Notes: a model not told the origin generated them from the letters alone. Positions 1 to 9,096 are shown, counted from the stretch's first letter. The stretch: 64,000 bases of DNA from Paraburkholderia podalyriae (GCF_014397785.1 NZ_VZQQ01000003.1:1-64000); one strand, 5' to 3'. Translations and numbers: made by a program.

Positions 1-52
1 CCAGATGATTCAGATACGCGTCAAATTCGTCGACATCTTCTCTCATCATCAT
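1..52 (-). CDS. possible 5' end of a gene leaving the left edge (transposase-like?)
   Basis: Reading leftwards from three consecutive ATG codons at 52-44, the frame is open to the window edge and encodes MMMREDVDEFDAYLNHL. This resembles what I recall of the N-terminus of IS701-family transposases, but 17 residues cannot prove it. The 80 bases upstream (55-135) are clearly more AT-rich than the rest of the window, which would suit an insertion-sequence end. No convincing Shine-Dalgarno is seen. It could equally be an unrelated gene or chance. Confidence 0.3.
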   Translation of the reverse strand, partial: MMMREDVDEFDAYLNHL

Positions 53-292
53 CGCCCGAAGTCTGTATTATTCAATACTACCAGGTATCGCTTCGCTGTA
101 AATAGGTTTTGTGACACAGTAGTACTATCAGATTGAATGGATTATGTTGCGAGCAAATGATAACGGCCGCCCCACCCGCCGACGTCGCGCGATACCGGGC
201 ATGCGACGTGCGGCGTCAGTGGTTCGGCGGCCGCATATCGTGCGTCGCGCGAGTGCGACGCACGCGGCCGCCGAGTGGCGCGAACCGTTGCC

Positions 293-319
293 TATACTTT
301 CTGAAAGCGCGTTTCAGAA
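293..319 (+). promoter_or_regulatory. putative -10 box and palindromic operator upstream of dodecin gene
   Basis: TATACT (293-298) fits a sigma70 -10 box. It is followed at once by a perfect 8-base inverted repeat, TTCTGAAA (299-306) and TTTCAGAA (312-319), around a 5-base centre. The palindrome would overlap the transcription start about 50 bases before the gene. No good -35 box is visible, so activation or a different sigma factor is possible. The rest of 53-364 shows nothing else I can name. Confidence 0.4.
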
Positions 320-364
320 CAGCGTTTTACCGACCCGCGGCACACAACACCAAGGAGGACGTCC

Positions 365-574
365 ATGTCAGACCACGTTTACAAGAAGATCGAATTGACC
401 GGCTCGTCGACGAAATCGATCGACGATGCAATCACCACCGCGATTGGCAAAGCGTCGAAAACGCTGCGCAATCTGCACTGGTTTGAAGTCACGGAAACGC
501 GCGGCCTGATCGAGGACGGCAAGGTCGCGTACTGGCAAGTGACGCTGAAGGTCGGCCTGCGACTGGAGGACTGA
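365..574 (+). CDS. dodecin (flavin-binding storage protein)
   Basis: The 69-residue product matches the dodecin family, small proteins that form hollow dodecamers and bind flavins such as riboflavin or FMN in pairs, buffering free flavin in the cytoplasm. Visible family features are the N-terminal [12 protein letters not shown] strand, the helix with [11 protein letters not shown]39 in HWFEVTE (the expected flavin-stacking Trp) and the closing strand [12 protein letters not shown] with Q58. The start is set by a strong Shine-Dalgarno AAGGAGG (352-358) six bases before ATG. The gene stands alone, converging on the ABC importer gene with a shared terminator between them. Confidence 0.92.
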   Translation: MSDHVYKKIELTGSSTKSIDDAITTAIGKASKTLRNLHWFEVTETRGLIEDGKVAYWQVTLKVGLRLED

Positions 575-610
575 ACGGCGGAACGCACAACACGCGAAAG
601 CCGCAAACAA

Positions 611-646
611 AAAAGCTGCGTCCAATCGCGGTTGGACGCAGCTTTT
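611..646. terminator. bidirectional rho-independent terminator
   Basis: A perfect 15-base stem (611-625 with 632-646) closes a 6-base loop, TCGCGG. The stem begins with AAAA and ends with TTTT, so it can end transcription on both strands. It lies between the convergent dodecin and binding-protein genes. Confidence 0.9.
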
Positions 647-665
647 CCATAACGGACCGGCCGAT

Positions 666-1760
666 TTACTTCGGCAGCGACCCGTCGACACCCTCGACGT
701 ACCAGTTCAGGCGCTGCAGCTCAGCATCGGTCAAGGTCTTGCCTTCAGGCACCTTCACCGTGCCCGCTTGATCCTTGATCGGGCCCGTGAACACGTCGCG
801 CTTGCCGGTCGCGAGTTCGTCGCGCTTCGCCGCAACCTGCTTCTGCGCATCGGCCGGAATCACCGACGTGTTCAGGTCCTCGAGGTTGACAGCCTTCTGC
901 GGAATGCCCCACCACACCGGATCGTTCTTCCACTTGCCGTCGAGCACCTGCTGGATCACCGCGTTGTAGTACACACCCCAGTGCGCGACCACCGAGCCGA
1001 GATGCGCATCCGGACCGAACTTCTTCATGTCCGAATCCCAGCCGAACGCGTGCACGTGTTTTTCCGACGCGGTCGCGAGCGTCGCGCTCGAATCGGTGTT
1101 CTGCAGCAGCACGTCGGCGCCCTGGCCGATCAGCGTTTCGGCGGCCTGCTTTTCCTTGCCCGGATCGAACCAGCTGTTGATCCAGATCACCTTCGTATGC
1201 ACCTTCGGATTCACCGAGCGCGCGCCGAGCGTGAACGCGTTGATATTGCGCACCACCTCGGGAATCGGCACCGACGCGACGAAGCCAAGCGTGTTGCTCT
1301 TCGTCACGTAGCCCGCGGCGACGCCGGCCAGATACGCGCCCTGGTACATGCGCACGTCGTAGGTGCCGAAGTTCGGTGCCTTCTTGTAGCCCGTCGCGTG
1401 CAGGAACACGGTGTCGGGAAAGTCCTTCGCGACCTTCAGCTGGAAATCCTGAAAGCCGAAGCTCGTGCCGAAGATGATCTTGTTGCCCTTGTTCGCGAGA
1501 TCGCGGAACACGCGCTCGGAGTCGGCCGATTCCGGCACGTTCTCGACGCGCGTGATCTTGATCCTGTTGCCGAACTTCGCTTCGGCTTCCCTCGATCCCT
1601 GATCGTGCGCGAAGGTCCAGCCGGCATCGCCCGGATTGCCGAGATAGACGAACGCGACGCCCGGCACGTTGGCGGCCTGCGCGGTTTGCGCGAGCGGCGC
1701 TGCGAGTGCGAGCGACGCCGCGCCCCACGCGAAAGCGGTCAGCAGATTTCTTCTCTTCAT
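666..1760 (-). CDS. BMP-family ABC transporter substrate-binding protein (purine/nucleoside type)
   Basis: The 364-residue periplasmic binding protein of the PnrA/BMP family captures nucleosides or purine bases for the importer encoded just upstream. The N-terminus MKRRNLLTAF with an Ala-rich core and AQA-A cleavage near residue 29 is a Sec signal peptide; no lipobox Cys is present. Family features include VAFVYLGNPGDAGWTFAHDQG, EKHVHAFGWDSD and VVAHWGVYYNAVIQQVLDG. ATG at 1760 is chosen because AGGGGG precedes it and the signal peptide starts there, although the frame stays open much further upstream. It is the last gene of the operon 5590-666. The purine substrate is inferred from the adjacent purine catabolism genes. 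Confidence 0.9.
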   Translation of the reverse strand: MKRRNLLTAFAWGAASLALAAPLAQTAQAANVPGVAFVYLGNPGDAGWTFAHDQGSREAEAKFGNRIKITRVENVPESADSERVFRDLANKGNKIIFGTSFGFQDFQLKVAKDFPDTVFLHATGYKKAPNFGTYDVRMYQGAYLAGVAAGYVTKSNTLGFVASVPIPEVVRNINAFTLGARSVNPKVHTKVIWINSWFDPGKEKQAAETLIGQGADVLLQNTDSSATLATASEKHVHAFGWDSDMKKFGPDAHLGSVVAHWGVYYNAVIQQVLDGKWKNDPVWWGIPQKAVNLEDLNTSVIPADAQKQVAAKRDELATGKRDVFTGPIKDQAGTVKVPEGKTLTDAELQRLNWYVEGVDGSLPK

Positions 1761-1825
1761 GTTTTTCCCCCTGTCGTGATGAGCGAATAGTAGTGAGCGG
1801 ATCGTTAAAAAAGCCTGCGCCGCCG

Positions 1826-2755
1826 TCAGCCCGCCAGGAAAAACGGCTTGCCGAGCGACGCGGGCGCATTCAGGCGAATCGTGTTCGGATTGCGCGAGAT
1901 CAGCGCGAGCACGACGATCGTTGCGACGTACGGCAGCATCGCGAGGAACTGCGTCGGCACCGGCACGCCGATTGCCTGCGCGTAGAACTGCAGCCCCGTG
2001 ACCGCGCCGAACAGCAGCGAGCCGATCAGCAGCCGCCCAGGGCGCCACGTCGCGAACACGACGAGCGCAAGCGCAATCCAGCCGCGGCCTGACGTCAGGT
2101 TCTCCTGCCACAGGTGCAGATTGACGATCGAATAGTAGCCGCCCGCGAGCCCCGCCATGCCGCCGCCGAACGCGACCGCCCCATAGCGCACGCCGACCAC
2201 CGGAAAGCCGACCGAGTGCGCGACCTGCGGCGACTCGCCGACCGAGCGCAGCACCAGCCCCGCGCGCGTGCGATACAGGAACCAGCCGATCGCGGCGAAC
2301 ATCAGGAACGCGAGGTAATCGAGCGGCGTGAGGGTAAAGAGCGCCGGGCCGAGCACCGGGATCTTCGATAGCCCCGGGATCGTCCACGTATCGATCGTCG
2401 CGCGCACCGCGGCCGACGTGTACGGCTTGCCGACGTACGCGGACAGCCCGATGCCAAAGATCGTCAGCGACAGGCCGGTCGCGACCTGGTTGGCGAGCAT
2501 CGTCAGCGTGAGGAACGCGAACAGCAGCGACATCGCGAGACCGGCGCCGATCGCGGCGAGCACGCCGAGCCACGGGCTGCCGGTGATCGACGTGACCGCG
2601 TAGCCGCTGACCGCGCCCATCAGCATCATCCCTTCGACGCCAAGGTTGAGCACGCCCGATTTTTCGGCGACGAGTTCGCCGGCGCCCGCAAACATCAGCG
2701 GGATCGACGCGGTGATCGCGCTCGACGTGAGCGCACTGGCTTGCTGGATATCCAT
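1826..2755 (-). CDS. ABC transporter permease, BMP-type importer (second permease)
   Basis: The 309-residue inner-membrane protein has about eight to ten hydrophobic segments and belongs to the branched-chain amino acid/ribose permease superfamily, in the subgroup paired with BMP binding proteins (YufQ-like). The conserved segment AGELVAEKSGVLNLGVEGMMLMGA is diagnostic of nucleoside/simple-sugar permeases. The start MDIQQASALTSSA is at an ATG 39 bases after the stop of the first permease. With the permease upstream it should form the heteromeric channel. The substrate is inferred only from the neighbourhood. Confidence 0.88.
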   Translation of the reverse strand: MDIQQASALTSSAITASIPLMFAGAGELVAEKSGVLNLGVEGMMLMGAVSGYAVTSITGSPWLGVLAAIGAGLAMSLLFAFLTLTMLANQVATGLSLTIFGIGLSAYVGKPYTSAAVRATIDTWTIPGLSKIPVLGPALFTLTPLDYLAFLMFAAIGWFLYRTRAGLVLRSVGESPQVAHSVGFPVVGVRYGAVAFGGGMAGLAGGYYSIVNLHLWQENLTSGRGWIALALVVFATWRPGRLLIGSLLFGAVTGLQFYAQAIGVPVPTQFLAMLPYVATIVVLALISRNPNTIRLNAPASLGKPFFLAG

Positions 2756-2794
2756 ATCGAGTCTGAGAGCGGATTGGCGAGCTTATTGGCAAAC

Positions 2795-3901
2795 TTAACG
2801 AGCCACTGCGGCGGCCGGGCGGCGCCGCACGCGGTAGTTCACGAACAGGTCGGCGCCGAGCAGACAGAACAGCAGCAGCCCCTGGAAGACGCCCGACAGC
2901 GCCTGCGGCAGTTGCATCGAGGTCTGCACCGCTTCGCCGCCCAGATACAGCAGCGCCATCAGCAGACTCGCGAGCACGATGCCAAGCGGATGCAGCCGCC
3001 CGACGAACACGACGATGATCGCGGTGAAGCCGTAGCCCGGCGACCACGTCGCCTGCAACTGGCCGATCGGCCCGGCGATCTCGCCCATGCCGGCGAGGCC
3101 CGCGAGGCCGCCGCTGATCAGCAGCGACGTCCAGATGGTTTTCTTGTCGGAGAAACCGGCATAGCGCGCGGCGAGCGGCGCGAGTCCGCCGACGTTCATC
3201 CGGTAGCCCGCGAAGCTCTTGCGCATGAACAGCCAGACGAGCGGAATCGCGATCAGCGTGACGAACACGGACGCGTTCAGGCGCGTGCCACGCAGAAATT
3301 TCCAGTGCCAGTCGCCATACAGCACCGGATACAGCGCGTCGCCGCTGAACATCTCCGACAGCGGGAAGTTCATGCCCTGCGGATCGCGCCACGGGCCGCT
3401 CACGAGGTAGATCAGCAGTTGCGTCGCGACGTACGTGAGCATCAGGCTCACGAGAATCTCGTTGGTATTGAAGCGGCTCTTCAGGAACGCGGGAATCGCG
3501 GCCCACGCCATGCCGCCGAGGATGCCGGCCGCCATCATCGTCGGCAGGATCCACCAGCCGCTCGCCTGATCGAAATAGATCGCGACGCCGCTCGCCGCGA
3601 TGCCGCCGAGCAGCATCTGCCCTTCGGCGCCGATGTTCCACACGTTCGCGCGATAGCCGATCGCGAGACCGAGGCCGATCAGGCACAGCGGCGACGCCTT
3701 CAGCAGCAGCTCGGACCAGCCGTTGATGCTCGACAGCGGCTCGATGAAAAACCCGTGCATCGCCTGCAACGGGTCGCGGCCGACGAGGCCGAAGATCAGA
3801 AAGCCGATCGCGAGTGTCAGCAACGCGGCGACGAGCGGCACGGCGAGCTGCATCGTGCGCGACGGCGTCGTGCGGGCTTCGAGTCGATAGGGAAGCATCA
3901 T
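2795..3901 (-). CDS. ABC transporter permease, BMP-type importer (first permease)
   Basis: The 368-residue membrane protein is related to YufP-type permeases of nucleoside importers. After a basic cytoplasmic start it has many hydrophobic helices. NVWNIGAEGQMLLGGIAASG is the cytoplasmic motif matching the NLGVEGMMLMGA segment of its partner, and GWSELLLKASPLCLIGLGLAIGYR precedes it. Two adjacent ATG codons (3901 and 3898) make the exact start ambiguous by one residue. It lies between the ATPase and the second permease in the same operon. Confidence 0.88.
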   Translation of the reverse strand: MMLPYRLEARTTPSRTMQLAVPLVAALLTLAIGFLIFGLVGRDPLQAMHGFFIEPLSSINGWSELLLKASPLCLIGLGLAIGYRANVWNIGAEGQMLLGGIAASGVAIYFDQASGWWILPTMMAAGILGGMAWAAIPAFLKSRFNTNEILVSLMLTYVATQLLIYLVSGPWRDPQGMNFPLSEMFSGDALYPVLYGDWHWKFLRGTRLNASVFVTLIAIPLVWLFMRKSFAGYRMNVGGLAPLAARYAGFSDKKTIWTSLLISGGLAGLAGMGEIAGPIGQLQATWSPGYGFTAIIVVFVGRLHPLGIVLASLLMALLYLGGEAVQTSMQLPQALSGVFQGLLLFCLLGADLFVNYRVRRRPAAAVAR

Positions 3902-3991
3902 GGGTAGCGTGGGTTGGTTCGGGTTCTGTTCTTCAGGGTCGGCATTCGCGCGCGTGGTTTGCGTATTGGCGTGGTCGCCAGACGCTTCGCC

Positions 3992-5590
3992 TCATGCATG
4001 CGCCGGCTGGTCCGCCGCGGGCGCCGCGCCCTCGCGGTCGCCGAACAGCCCCGCCATCCAGCGGCCGATTTCCTCGGCGTTGGTCGCACCGGTCGCGCGC
4101 ACCGGCGACAGCCGCCCGCCGGCGAGCACCGCGATGCGATCGCAGATATCGAATAGCTCTTCCAGCTCCTCCGAGATCACCAGGATCGCGACACCGCGCG
4201 CGGACAGATCGAGCAGTTGCTGACGGATGAACGCGGCCGCGCCGACATCGACGCCCCACGTCGGCTGCGCGACGACCAGCACCTTCGGCGCCTGCAGGAT
4301 TTCGCGGCCCATGATGTATTTCTGCAGATTGCCGCCCGACAGACTTTGCGCGAGCGCGTCGGGGCCGCCGCAGCGCACGTCGAACGCGTCGATGCAACGC
4401 TTCGCGAACGCGCGCATCGCGTCCGTCCTGATCCAGCCCGACTTGACCATGCGCTGCCGATGCGCGGTCAACAGCGCGTTGTCGGCGAGGCTCATCGCCG
4501 GCACCGCGCCCCTGCCGAGCCGCTCCTCGGGCACGAAGCCGAAGCCGAGCGCGCGACGCCCGCCTGCGCCGAGGCGCGCGGCCGGTTTGCCGCAGATCGT
4601 GATCGCGTCGGCCGCAAGGCTGCGTTTTTCAGCGCGTTTTTCTCCCGACAGCGCCGCGAGCAGTTCAGCCTGGCCGTTGCCCGACACACCGGCAATGCCG
4701 AAGATTTCTCCCGCATGCACGCTGAACGACACGTCGCGCAACGAGGTGCCGAACGGATCGTCGCTCGCGACCGACAACTGCTTCACGTCGAGCAGCACCT
4801 CGCCCGGCTTGTGCTCGCGCCGCGTGTAGTCGGGCAGCGAATGACCGACCATCAATTGCGCGAGCGATGCGTGCGTCTCGTTCTTCGGCGTTACATGACC
4901 GGTCACGCGACCGCCGCGCATCACGGTCGCGGTGTCGCACAGTTCCTGGATTTCGTCGAGCTTGTGGCTGATGTAGAGGATGCTGCAGCCTTCGGCCGCG
5001 AGCCGGCGCAGCGTCGTGAAGAGCTTGCGGACCGCCTGCGGCGTCAGCACCGAGGTCGGTTCGTCCATGATCAGCAGACGCGGATTCTGCAGCAGGCAGC
5101 GCACGATTTCGACGCGCTGCCGCTCGCCGACGGTCAGGCTGTGCACATGCCGCTGCGGGTCGATGTCGAGCCCGTAGTTGGCCGACACCTCGCGAATGCG
5201 TTTGGCCAACGTCTTCAGATCGAACGGTTCGTCGAGCGCGAGCGCGATGTTTTCGCCGACCGTCAGCGTCTCGAACAGCGAGAAGTGCTGGAACACCATG
5301 CCGATGCCGAGCTTGCGCGCGGCGGCCGGGCTCGCGATGTCGACCGTCTCGCCTTCCCAACGGATCTCGCCGGCGTCGGGTCGCACCGCGCCGTAGATGA
5401 TCTTCATCAGCGTGCTTTTGCCCGCGCCGTTCTCGCCGAGCACCGCGTGGATTTCGCCGGGCGCGACGACCAGCGTGACGTCGCCGTTGGCGCGCACGGC
5501 TGGGTACTGCTTCGTGATGCCCGTCAGCGCGAGCCGGGGCACCGCCTGGCCGATGCGTTGCGCGCCGTCGCTATGTGAAGTGTCGCTCAT
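3992..5590 (-). CDS. ABC transporter ATP-binding protein with two nucleotide-binding domains
   Basis: The 532-residue protein carries two ABC domains in tandem, as in sugar and nucleoside importers (YufO/RbsA type). Domain 1 has Walker A GENGAGKST (residues 52-60), signature LTVGERQRVEI and Walker B LLIMDEPTS. Domain 2 has a degenerate Walker A, GVSGNGQAEL, with signature LSGGNLQKYIMGREI and VLVVAQPTWGVD. The degenerate second site is normal in this family. ATG 5590 is taken as start because the conserved part begins soon after; the frame is open 32 codons further. It is the first gene of the importer operon and is divergent from the LysR gene. Confidence 0.9.
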   Translation of the reverse strand: MSDTSHSDGAQRIGQAVPRLALTGITKQYPAVRANGDVTLVVAPGEIHAVLGENGAGKSTLMKIIYGAVRPDAGEIRWEGETVDIASPAAARKLGIGMVFQHFSLFETLTVGENIALALDEPFDLKTLAKRIREVSANYGLDIDPQRHVHSLTVGERQRVEIVRCLLQNPRLLIMDEPTSVLTPQAVRKLFTTLRRLAAEGCSILYISHKLDEIQELCDTATVMRGGRVTGHVTPKNETHASLAQLMVGHSLPDYTRREHKPGEVLLDVKQLSVASDDPFGTSLRDVSFSVHAGEIFGIAGVSGNGQAELLAALSGEKRAEKRSLAADAITICGKPAARLGAGGRRALGFGFVPEERLGRGAVPAMSLADNALLTAHRQRMVKSGWIRTDAMRAFAKRCIDAFDVRCGGPDALAQSLSGGNLQKYIMGREILQAPKVLVVAQPTWGVDVGAAAFIRQQLLDLSARGVAILVISEELEELFDICDRIAVLAGGRLSPVRATGATNAEEIGRWMAGLFGDREGAAPAADQPAHA

Positions 5591-5861
5591 GAAGTTCCGT
5601 AGTGCGTTCTTGACGCTAGCTGCCGCCTGCTTGCCGCCGGGTTGCCGACTATCGGTCCGCGCTGCCGCCGGACGATCCGTCACCACAACCGGATGACGAT
5701 ACCTAATTCGCCCCGCTCAGTCGAGTTGCCAAAATTCCCGCAAACCCGCGCCACTACAAGCTCTGCGGGTATGCCACTCTTGACGTCGTTTTTCGTTCAT
5801 ATTAAAACGCATATACCCCAACACCCGTTCGATCAGCCTGCACATATATTTCGGAGAGTCC

Positions 5862-6794
5862 ATGAGCCAGCAACGCGAGGCGATCGACACGTACCTGCTG
5901 CGCGTGTTGCACACGTTACTGATGGAGCGCAGCGTCACCCGCGCCGCCGTCAAACTGAACCAGTCCCAACCCGCGATCAGCGCGGCGCTGCGCCGTCTGC
6001 GCGACATCACCGGCGACCCGCTGCTGGTGCGCGGCAAGTCCGGCATGGTGCCGACCGAGTACGGCCTGCGCCTGCTCGAACCGGTGCAGAACGCGCTGCG
6101 CGAGATCGAGCGCATCAAGTTCCAACAGCACACCTTCGATCCGGCCACGTCGATCCGCTGCTACCGGATCGGCTGTCCCGACTATCTGAACGTACTGTTC
6201 GTGCCGACGGTCGTCGAACGTTTCCGCCAGGCCGCGCCGAACGCGACGCTCGAATTCCATTCGCTCGGTCCCGCATTCGACTACGAACTCGCGCTCGAGG
6301 ACGGCAAGCTCGACATCGTGGTCGGCAACTGGCCGGAACCGCCCGAGCAGTTGCATCTGTCGAACCTGTTCGTCGATCAGATCGTCTGCCTGATGAGCAA
6401 CACGCATCCGTTCGCCAAACGCGGCGGGCTCACGCTCGACCAGTACCTGAACGCGCCGCATCTGGCGCCGACACCCTATTCGGTCGGCCAGCGCGGTGCC
6501 ATCGACGTGCATCTCGCGCGCGAGCGCCTCAAGCGCCACGTGGTCGTCACGCTGCCCTACTTCAATCTGGCGCCGTATGTGCTGATCAAGTCCGACCTGA
6601 TCTTCACGACGACGCGCCTGTTTGCCGACTACTACGCGAAGTTTCTGCCGCTCACCGTGATGCCCGCGCCGCTCGACTTCCCGCCGATGCAGTACTACCA
6701 GCTTTGGCACGAGCGCGTGCATTACTCCGACGAAGTGCGCTGGCTGCGCGGTCTGGTCGGCGAGGCGACCCGGACGTTGATCGACAAGCCCTGA
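5862..6794 (+). CDS. LysR-family transcriptional regulator (candidate purine-uptake regulator)
   Basis: The 310-residue regulator has an N-terminal winged helix-turn-helix, with SVTRAAVKLNQSQPAISAALRRLRDITGDPLLVR at about residues 23-56, and a C-terminal periplasmic-binding-like effector domain (IRCYRIGCPDYLNVLFVPTVVERF onward). GGAGAG lies six bases before the ATG. It faces away from the importer operon across a 271-base gap and converges on the 8-oxoguanine deaminase gene. By the usual LysR logic it would control the divergent importer and perhaps the deaminase, with a purine as coinducer. That assignment rests on position alone; no clear T-N11-A site was confirmed in the gap. Confidence 0.88.
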   Translation: MSQQREAIDTYLLRVLHTLLMERSVTRAAVKLNQSQPAISAALRRLRDITGDPLLVRGKSGMVPTEYGLRLLEPVQNALREIERIKFQQHTFDPATSIRCYRIGCPDYLNVLFVPTVVERFRQAAPNATLEFHSLGPAFDYELALEDGKLDIVVGNWPEPPEQLHLSNLFVDQIVCLMSNTHPFAKRGGLTLDQYLNAPHLAPTPYSVGQRGAIDVHLARERLKRHVVVTLPYFNLAPYVLIKSDLIFTTTRLFADYYAKFLPLTVMPAPLDFPPMQYYQLWHERVHYSDEVRWLRGLVGEATRTLIDKP

Positions 6795-6888
6795 CGGCAC
6801 GCGGCGCCGAACGCACTGGCGGCGCCGCTCACACGCATCAAGGACTCGCGGCATCCGCGCAGCGCGGCGCCAATGTCGCCCGTTCCGC

Positions 6889-8277
6889 TCAGGCCGCCGC
6901 CTGGTAAAGCTGCCGCGCGAGCCGGTTATGCCGTTCGATCACCGGCCCGAGTTCGAGCGTCGCCAACTGCCCCTCCTTCACGATCACCTTGCCGTCGATC
7001 ACGCTATAGCTGACTTGCGAAGGCGCGCAGAATACCAGAGCCGCCACCGGATCGTGCAGTGCGCCGGCAAAGTGCGGCTGACGCAGATCGAATGCGACGA
7101 AATCCGCGGCCATGCCGGGTGCGAGCGCGCCGATGTCGTCGCGATTGAGCACGCGCGCACCACCCAGCGTCGCGATTTCGAGCGCCTCGCGCGCGGTCAT
7201 CGCATCGGGCCCAAAACCGACGCGCTGCAGCAACAGCGCCTGGCGCACTTCGGCGATCATCTGCGCGCCATCATTCGACGCCGAGCCGTCGACACCGAGC
7301 CCAACCGGCACGCCCGCCAGCCGCATGCGCTTGACCGGCGCGATGCCCGACGCGAGCCGCATGTTCGAACACGGACAATGCGCGACGCCGGTGCCGGTGC
7401 GCGCGAACAGCGCGATGCCCGCGTCGTCGAGTTGCACACAGTGCGCATGCCATACGTCGCGGCCGACCCAGCCGAGATCGTGCGCATACTCGGCCGGCGT
7501 CATGCCGAACTTCTCGCGGCTGTACTCGACGTCGTTGACGTTCTCCGCCAGATGCGTATGCAGCGACACGCCGTACTGGCGAGCGAGCACCGCCGATTCG
7601 CGCATCAGGTCGCGGCTCACCGAGAATGGCGAGCACGGTGCCACGACGACGCGCAGCATGGAGTAGCGCCCATCGTCGTGATACGTCTCGATCAGACGCT
7701 GGGTGTCCTTCAGGATGTCCGCTTCGCGCTCGACCACCGAATCGGGCGGCAGGCCGCCGTCTTTGCGTCCCACGCTCATGCTGCCGCGCGCCGCGTGAAA
7801 GCGCATGCCGATGCGGCGCGCCGCGGCGATGCTGTCGTCGAGACGGCTGCCGTTCGGATAGATATACAGATGGTCGCTCGACGTCGTGCAGCCCGAAAGC
7901 AGCAGCTCGGCCATCGCGGTCAGCGTCGACACTTCGATCATCTCGGGCGTGAGGTTGGCCCACACCTTGTACAGATTCGTCAGCCAACCGAACAACTCGG
8001 CGTTCTGCGCGGCGGGAATCGCACGCGTGAGGCTCTGGTACATATGGTGATGCGTGTTGACGAGGCCCGGAATCACGAGGTGGCCGCGCAGGTCGAGCAC
8101 TTCATCGGCCGTTTGCGGCAGTTGCGCCGTCGGTCCGACCGCGACGATCCGGTCGTCCTCGATATAAAGGCCCGCGTCGCGCAGTTCACGCCGTTCGCCA
8201 TCCATCGTAACCAGTACGTCCGCGTGCTTCACGAGCATCGTTTTGTCGGGGTGTTTCAGTGCTTCATTCATCGTCAT
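6889..8277 (-). CDS. 8-oxoguanine deaminase / guanine deaminase-type amidohydrolase
   Basis: The 462-residue metal-dependent hydrolase of the TRZ/ATZ amidohydrolase group would deaminate 8-oxoguanine (or a related aminopurine) to urate, feeding the downstream urate pathway. Metal ligands are visible: H-x-H in PGLVNTHHHMYQ, HTHLAENVNDV, WHAHCVQLDD and VGLGVDGSASND. The segment TTSSDHLYIYPNG is typical of 8-oxoguanine deaminases. The ATG at 8277 (MTMNEALK) is chosen; ATG 8271 is equally possible and the Shine-Dalgarno is weak. The frame is open another 80 codons upstream, but that part looks non-coding. Substrate preference cannot be fixed from sequence. Confidence 0.85.
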   Translation of the reverse strand: MTMNEALKHPDKTMLVKHADVLVTMDGERRELRDAGLYIEDDRIVAVGPTAQLPQTADEVLDLRGHLVIPGLVNTHHHMYQSLTRAIPAAQNAELFGWLTNLYKVWANLTPEMIEVSTLTAMAELLLSGCTTSSDHLYIYPNGSRLDDSIAAARRIGMRFHAARGSMSVGRKDGGLPPDSVVEREADILKDTQRLIETYHDDGRYSMLRVVVAPCSPFSVSRDLMRESAVLARQYGVSLHTHLAENVNDVEYSREKFGMTPAEYAHDLGWVGRDVWHAHCVQLDDAGIALFARTGTGVAHCPCSNMRLASGIAPVKRMRLAGVPVGLGVDGSASNDGAQMIAEVRQALLLQRVGFGPDAMTAREALEIATLGGARVLNRDDIGALAPGMAADFVAFDLRQPHFAGALHDPVAALVFCAPSQVSYSVIDGKVIVKEGQLATLELGPVIERHNRLARQLYQAAA

Positions 8278-8702
8278 TCGTCTGTCCGCCTGATTGCCTG
8301 CCTGCAGAGCCGTTCGAACGCGATGCGGCGGCACGCCCACCGTGCCGCCGCGTTCCGGCCGCGTCGCATAGCGCTTACCTTCGGTAGCCAAAATCCGGCT
8401 GGCAACCCGCGCGGCTGCAATACCCGGCTTCACACTGTCAATATAGTGGCGCTTTTTTGGCGCCGGTACGATCGGCCGATGCGCCGGCGCGGCTTTCGGC
8501 TGGCTGTCCATCATCATGCGCGAACTATTATCTTTCTTATCGCTCGCGCGCTGAACGGCGCATCCTTTCTACAATGGCTGCCACGGCGCTCGCTTCAATT
8601 CGCCGACGGGTATGTAGCCACTGACGTGGAGCCTCGATCCGCCGCAAACGTAATGGATCGGGCCGCCGCCGACACCTCGCATTCACACAAGGACAATTGC
8701 GA
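8278..8702. other. divergent intergenic region, deaminase / uraH
   Basis: This 425-base gap separates two divergently transcribed purine genes. TACAAT at about 8570-8575 could be a -10 box for uraH, but its -35 is poor. A short GGCGC-T6-GGCGCC inverted motif lies near 8441-8457. I see no convincing gene in it. Confidence 0.4.
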
Positions 8703-9056
8703 ATGGGCAAGCTCACTACCCACGTGCTCGACACCGCGAACGGCCGTCCCGGCGCAGGCATCAAGGTCGAACTCTTCGCGCTCGCGGGCGACACGCGCCG
8801 CGCGCTCAAATCCACTGTCACCAATCACGACGGCCGCTGCGACGAGCCGCTGCTCGAAGGCGACGCGCTCGTCGCGGGCGAGTACGAACTCGTGTTCGGC
8901 GCGGGCGACTACTTCGCGTCGCTCGGCACGAAGGTACCCGAACCGCGCTTCGTCGATCGCGTCGTGCTGCGCTTCGGCGTCGCCGACGCCAACGCGCATT
9001 ATCACGTGCCGCTGCTGGTGTCGCCGTTTTCGTACAGCACGTATCGGGGCAGCTAG
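8703..9056 (+). CDS. uraH: 5-hydroxyisourate hydrolase (transthyretin-like)
   Basis: The 117-residue enzyme hydrolyses 5-hydroxyisourate, the product of urate oxidation, to OHCU. The transthyretin-like signatures are present: the N-terminal LTTHVLDTANGRPGAG, the central TNHDGRCDEPLL and the C-terminal HYHVPLLVSPFSYSTYRGS, whose tail YRGS distinguishes the hydrolase from true transthyretin. The catalytic His of THVLD, the Arg of DGRCD and the C-terminal His are all seen. ATG 8703 follows AAGGAC at 8689-8694. It precedes puuD on the same strand, and the two encode consecutive reactions. Confidence 0.95.
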   Translation: MGKLTTHVLDTANGRPGAGIKVELFALAGDTRRALKSTVTNHDGRCDEPLLEGDALVAGEYELVFGAGDYFASLGTKVPEPRFVDRVVLRFGVADANAHYHVPLLVSPFSYSTYRGS

Positions 9057-9096
9057 CCCGCGTCGATGCGAGCCGCATCCGAACTGACACGAACCC

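Noticed and set aside
133..486. Plus-strand frames upstream of and across the dodecin gene
   Set aside because: Arg-rich, no ribosome site, and overlapping a well-supported small gene with a strong one.
1761..3686. Minus-strand frame open upstream of the binding-protein gene, joining it into a 1,006-residue product
   Set aside because: The extra part is a shadow of the two permease genes in another frame, is Arg-rich without any domain, and a signal peptide and ribosome site mark the true start at 1760.
6928..9087. Long plus-strand frame opposite the deaminase
   Set aside because: It is the complement of a clear amidohydrolase and runs through uraH out of frame.
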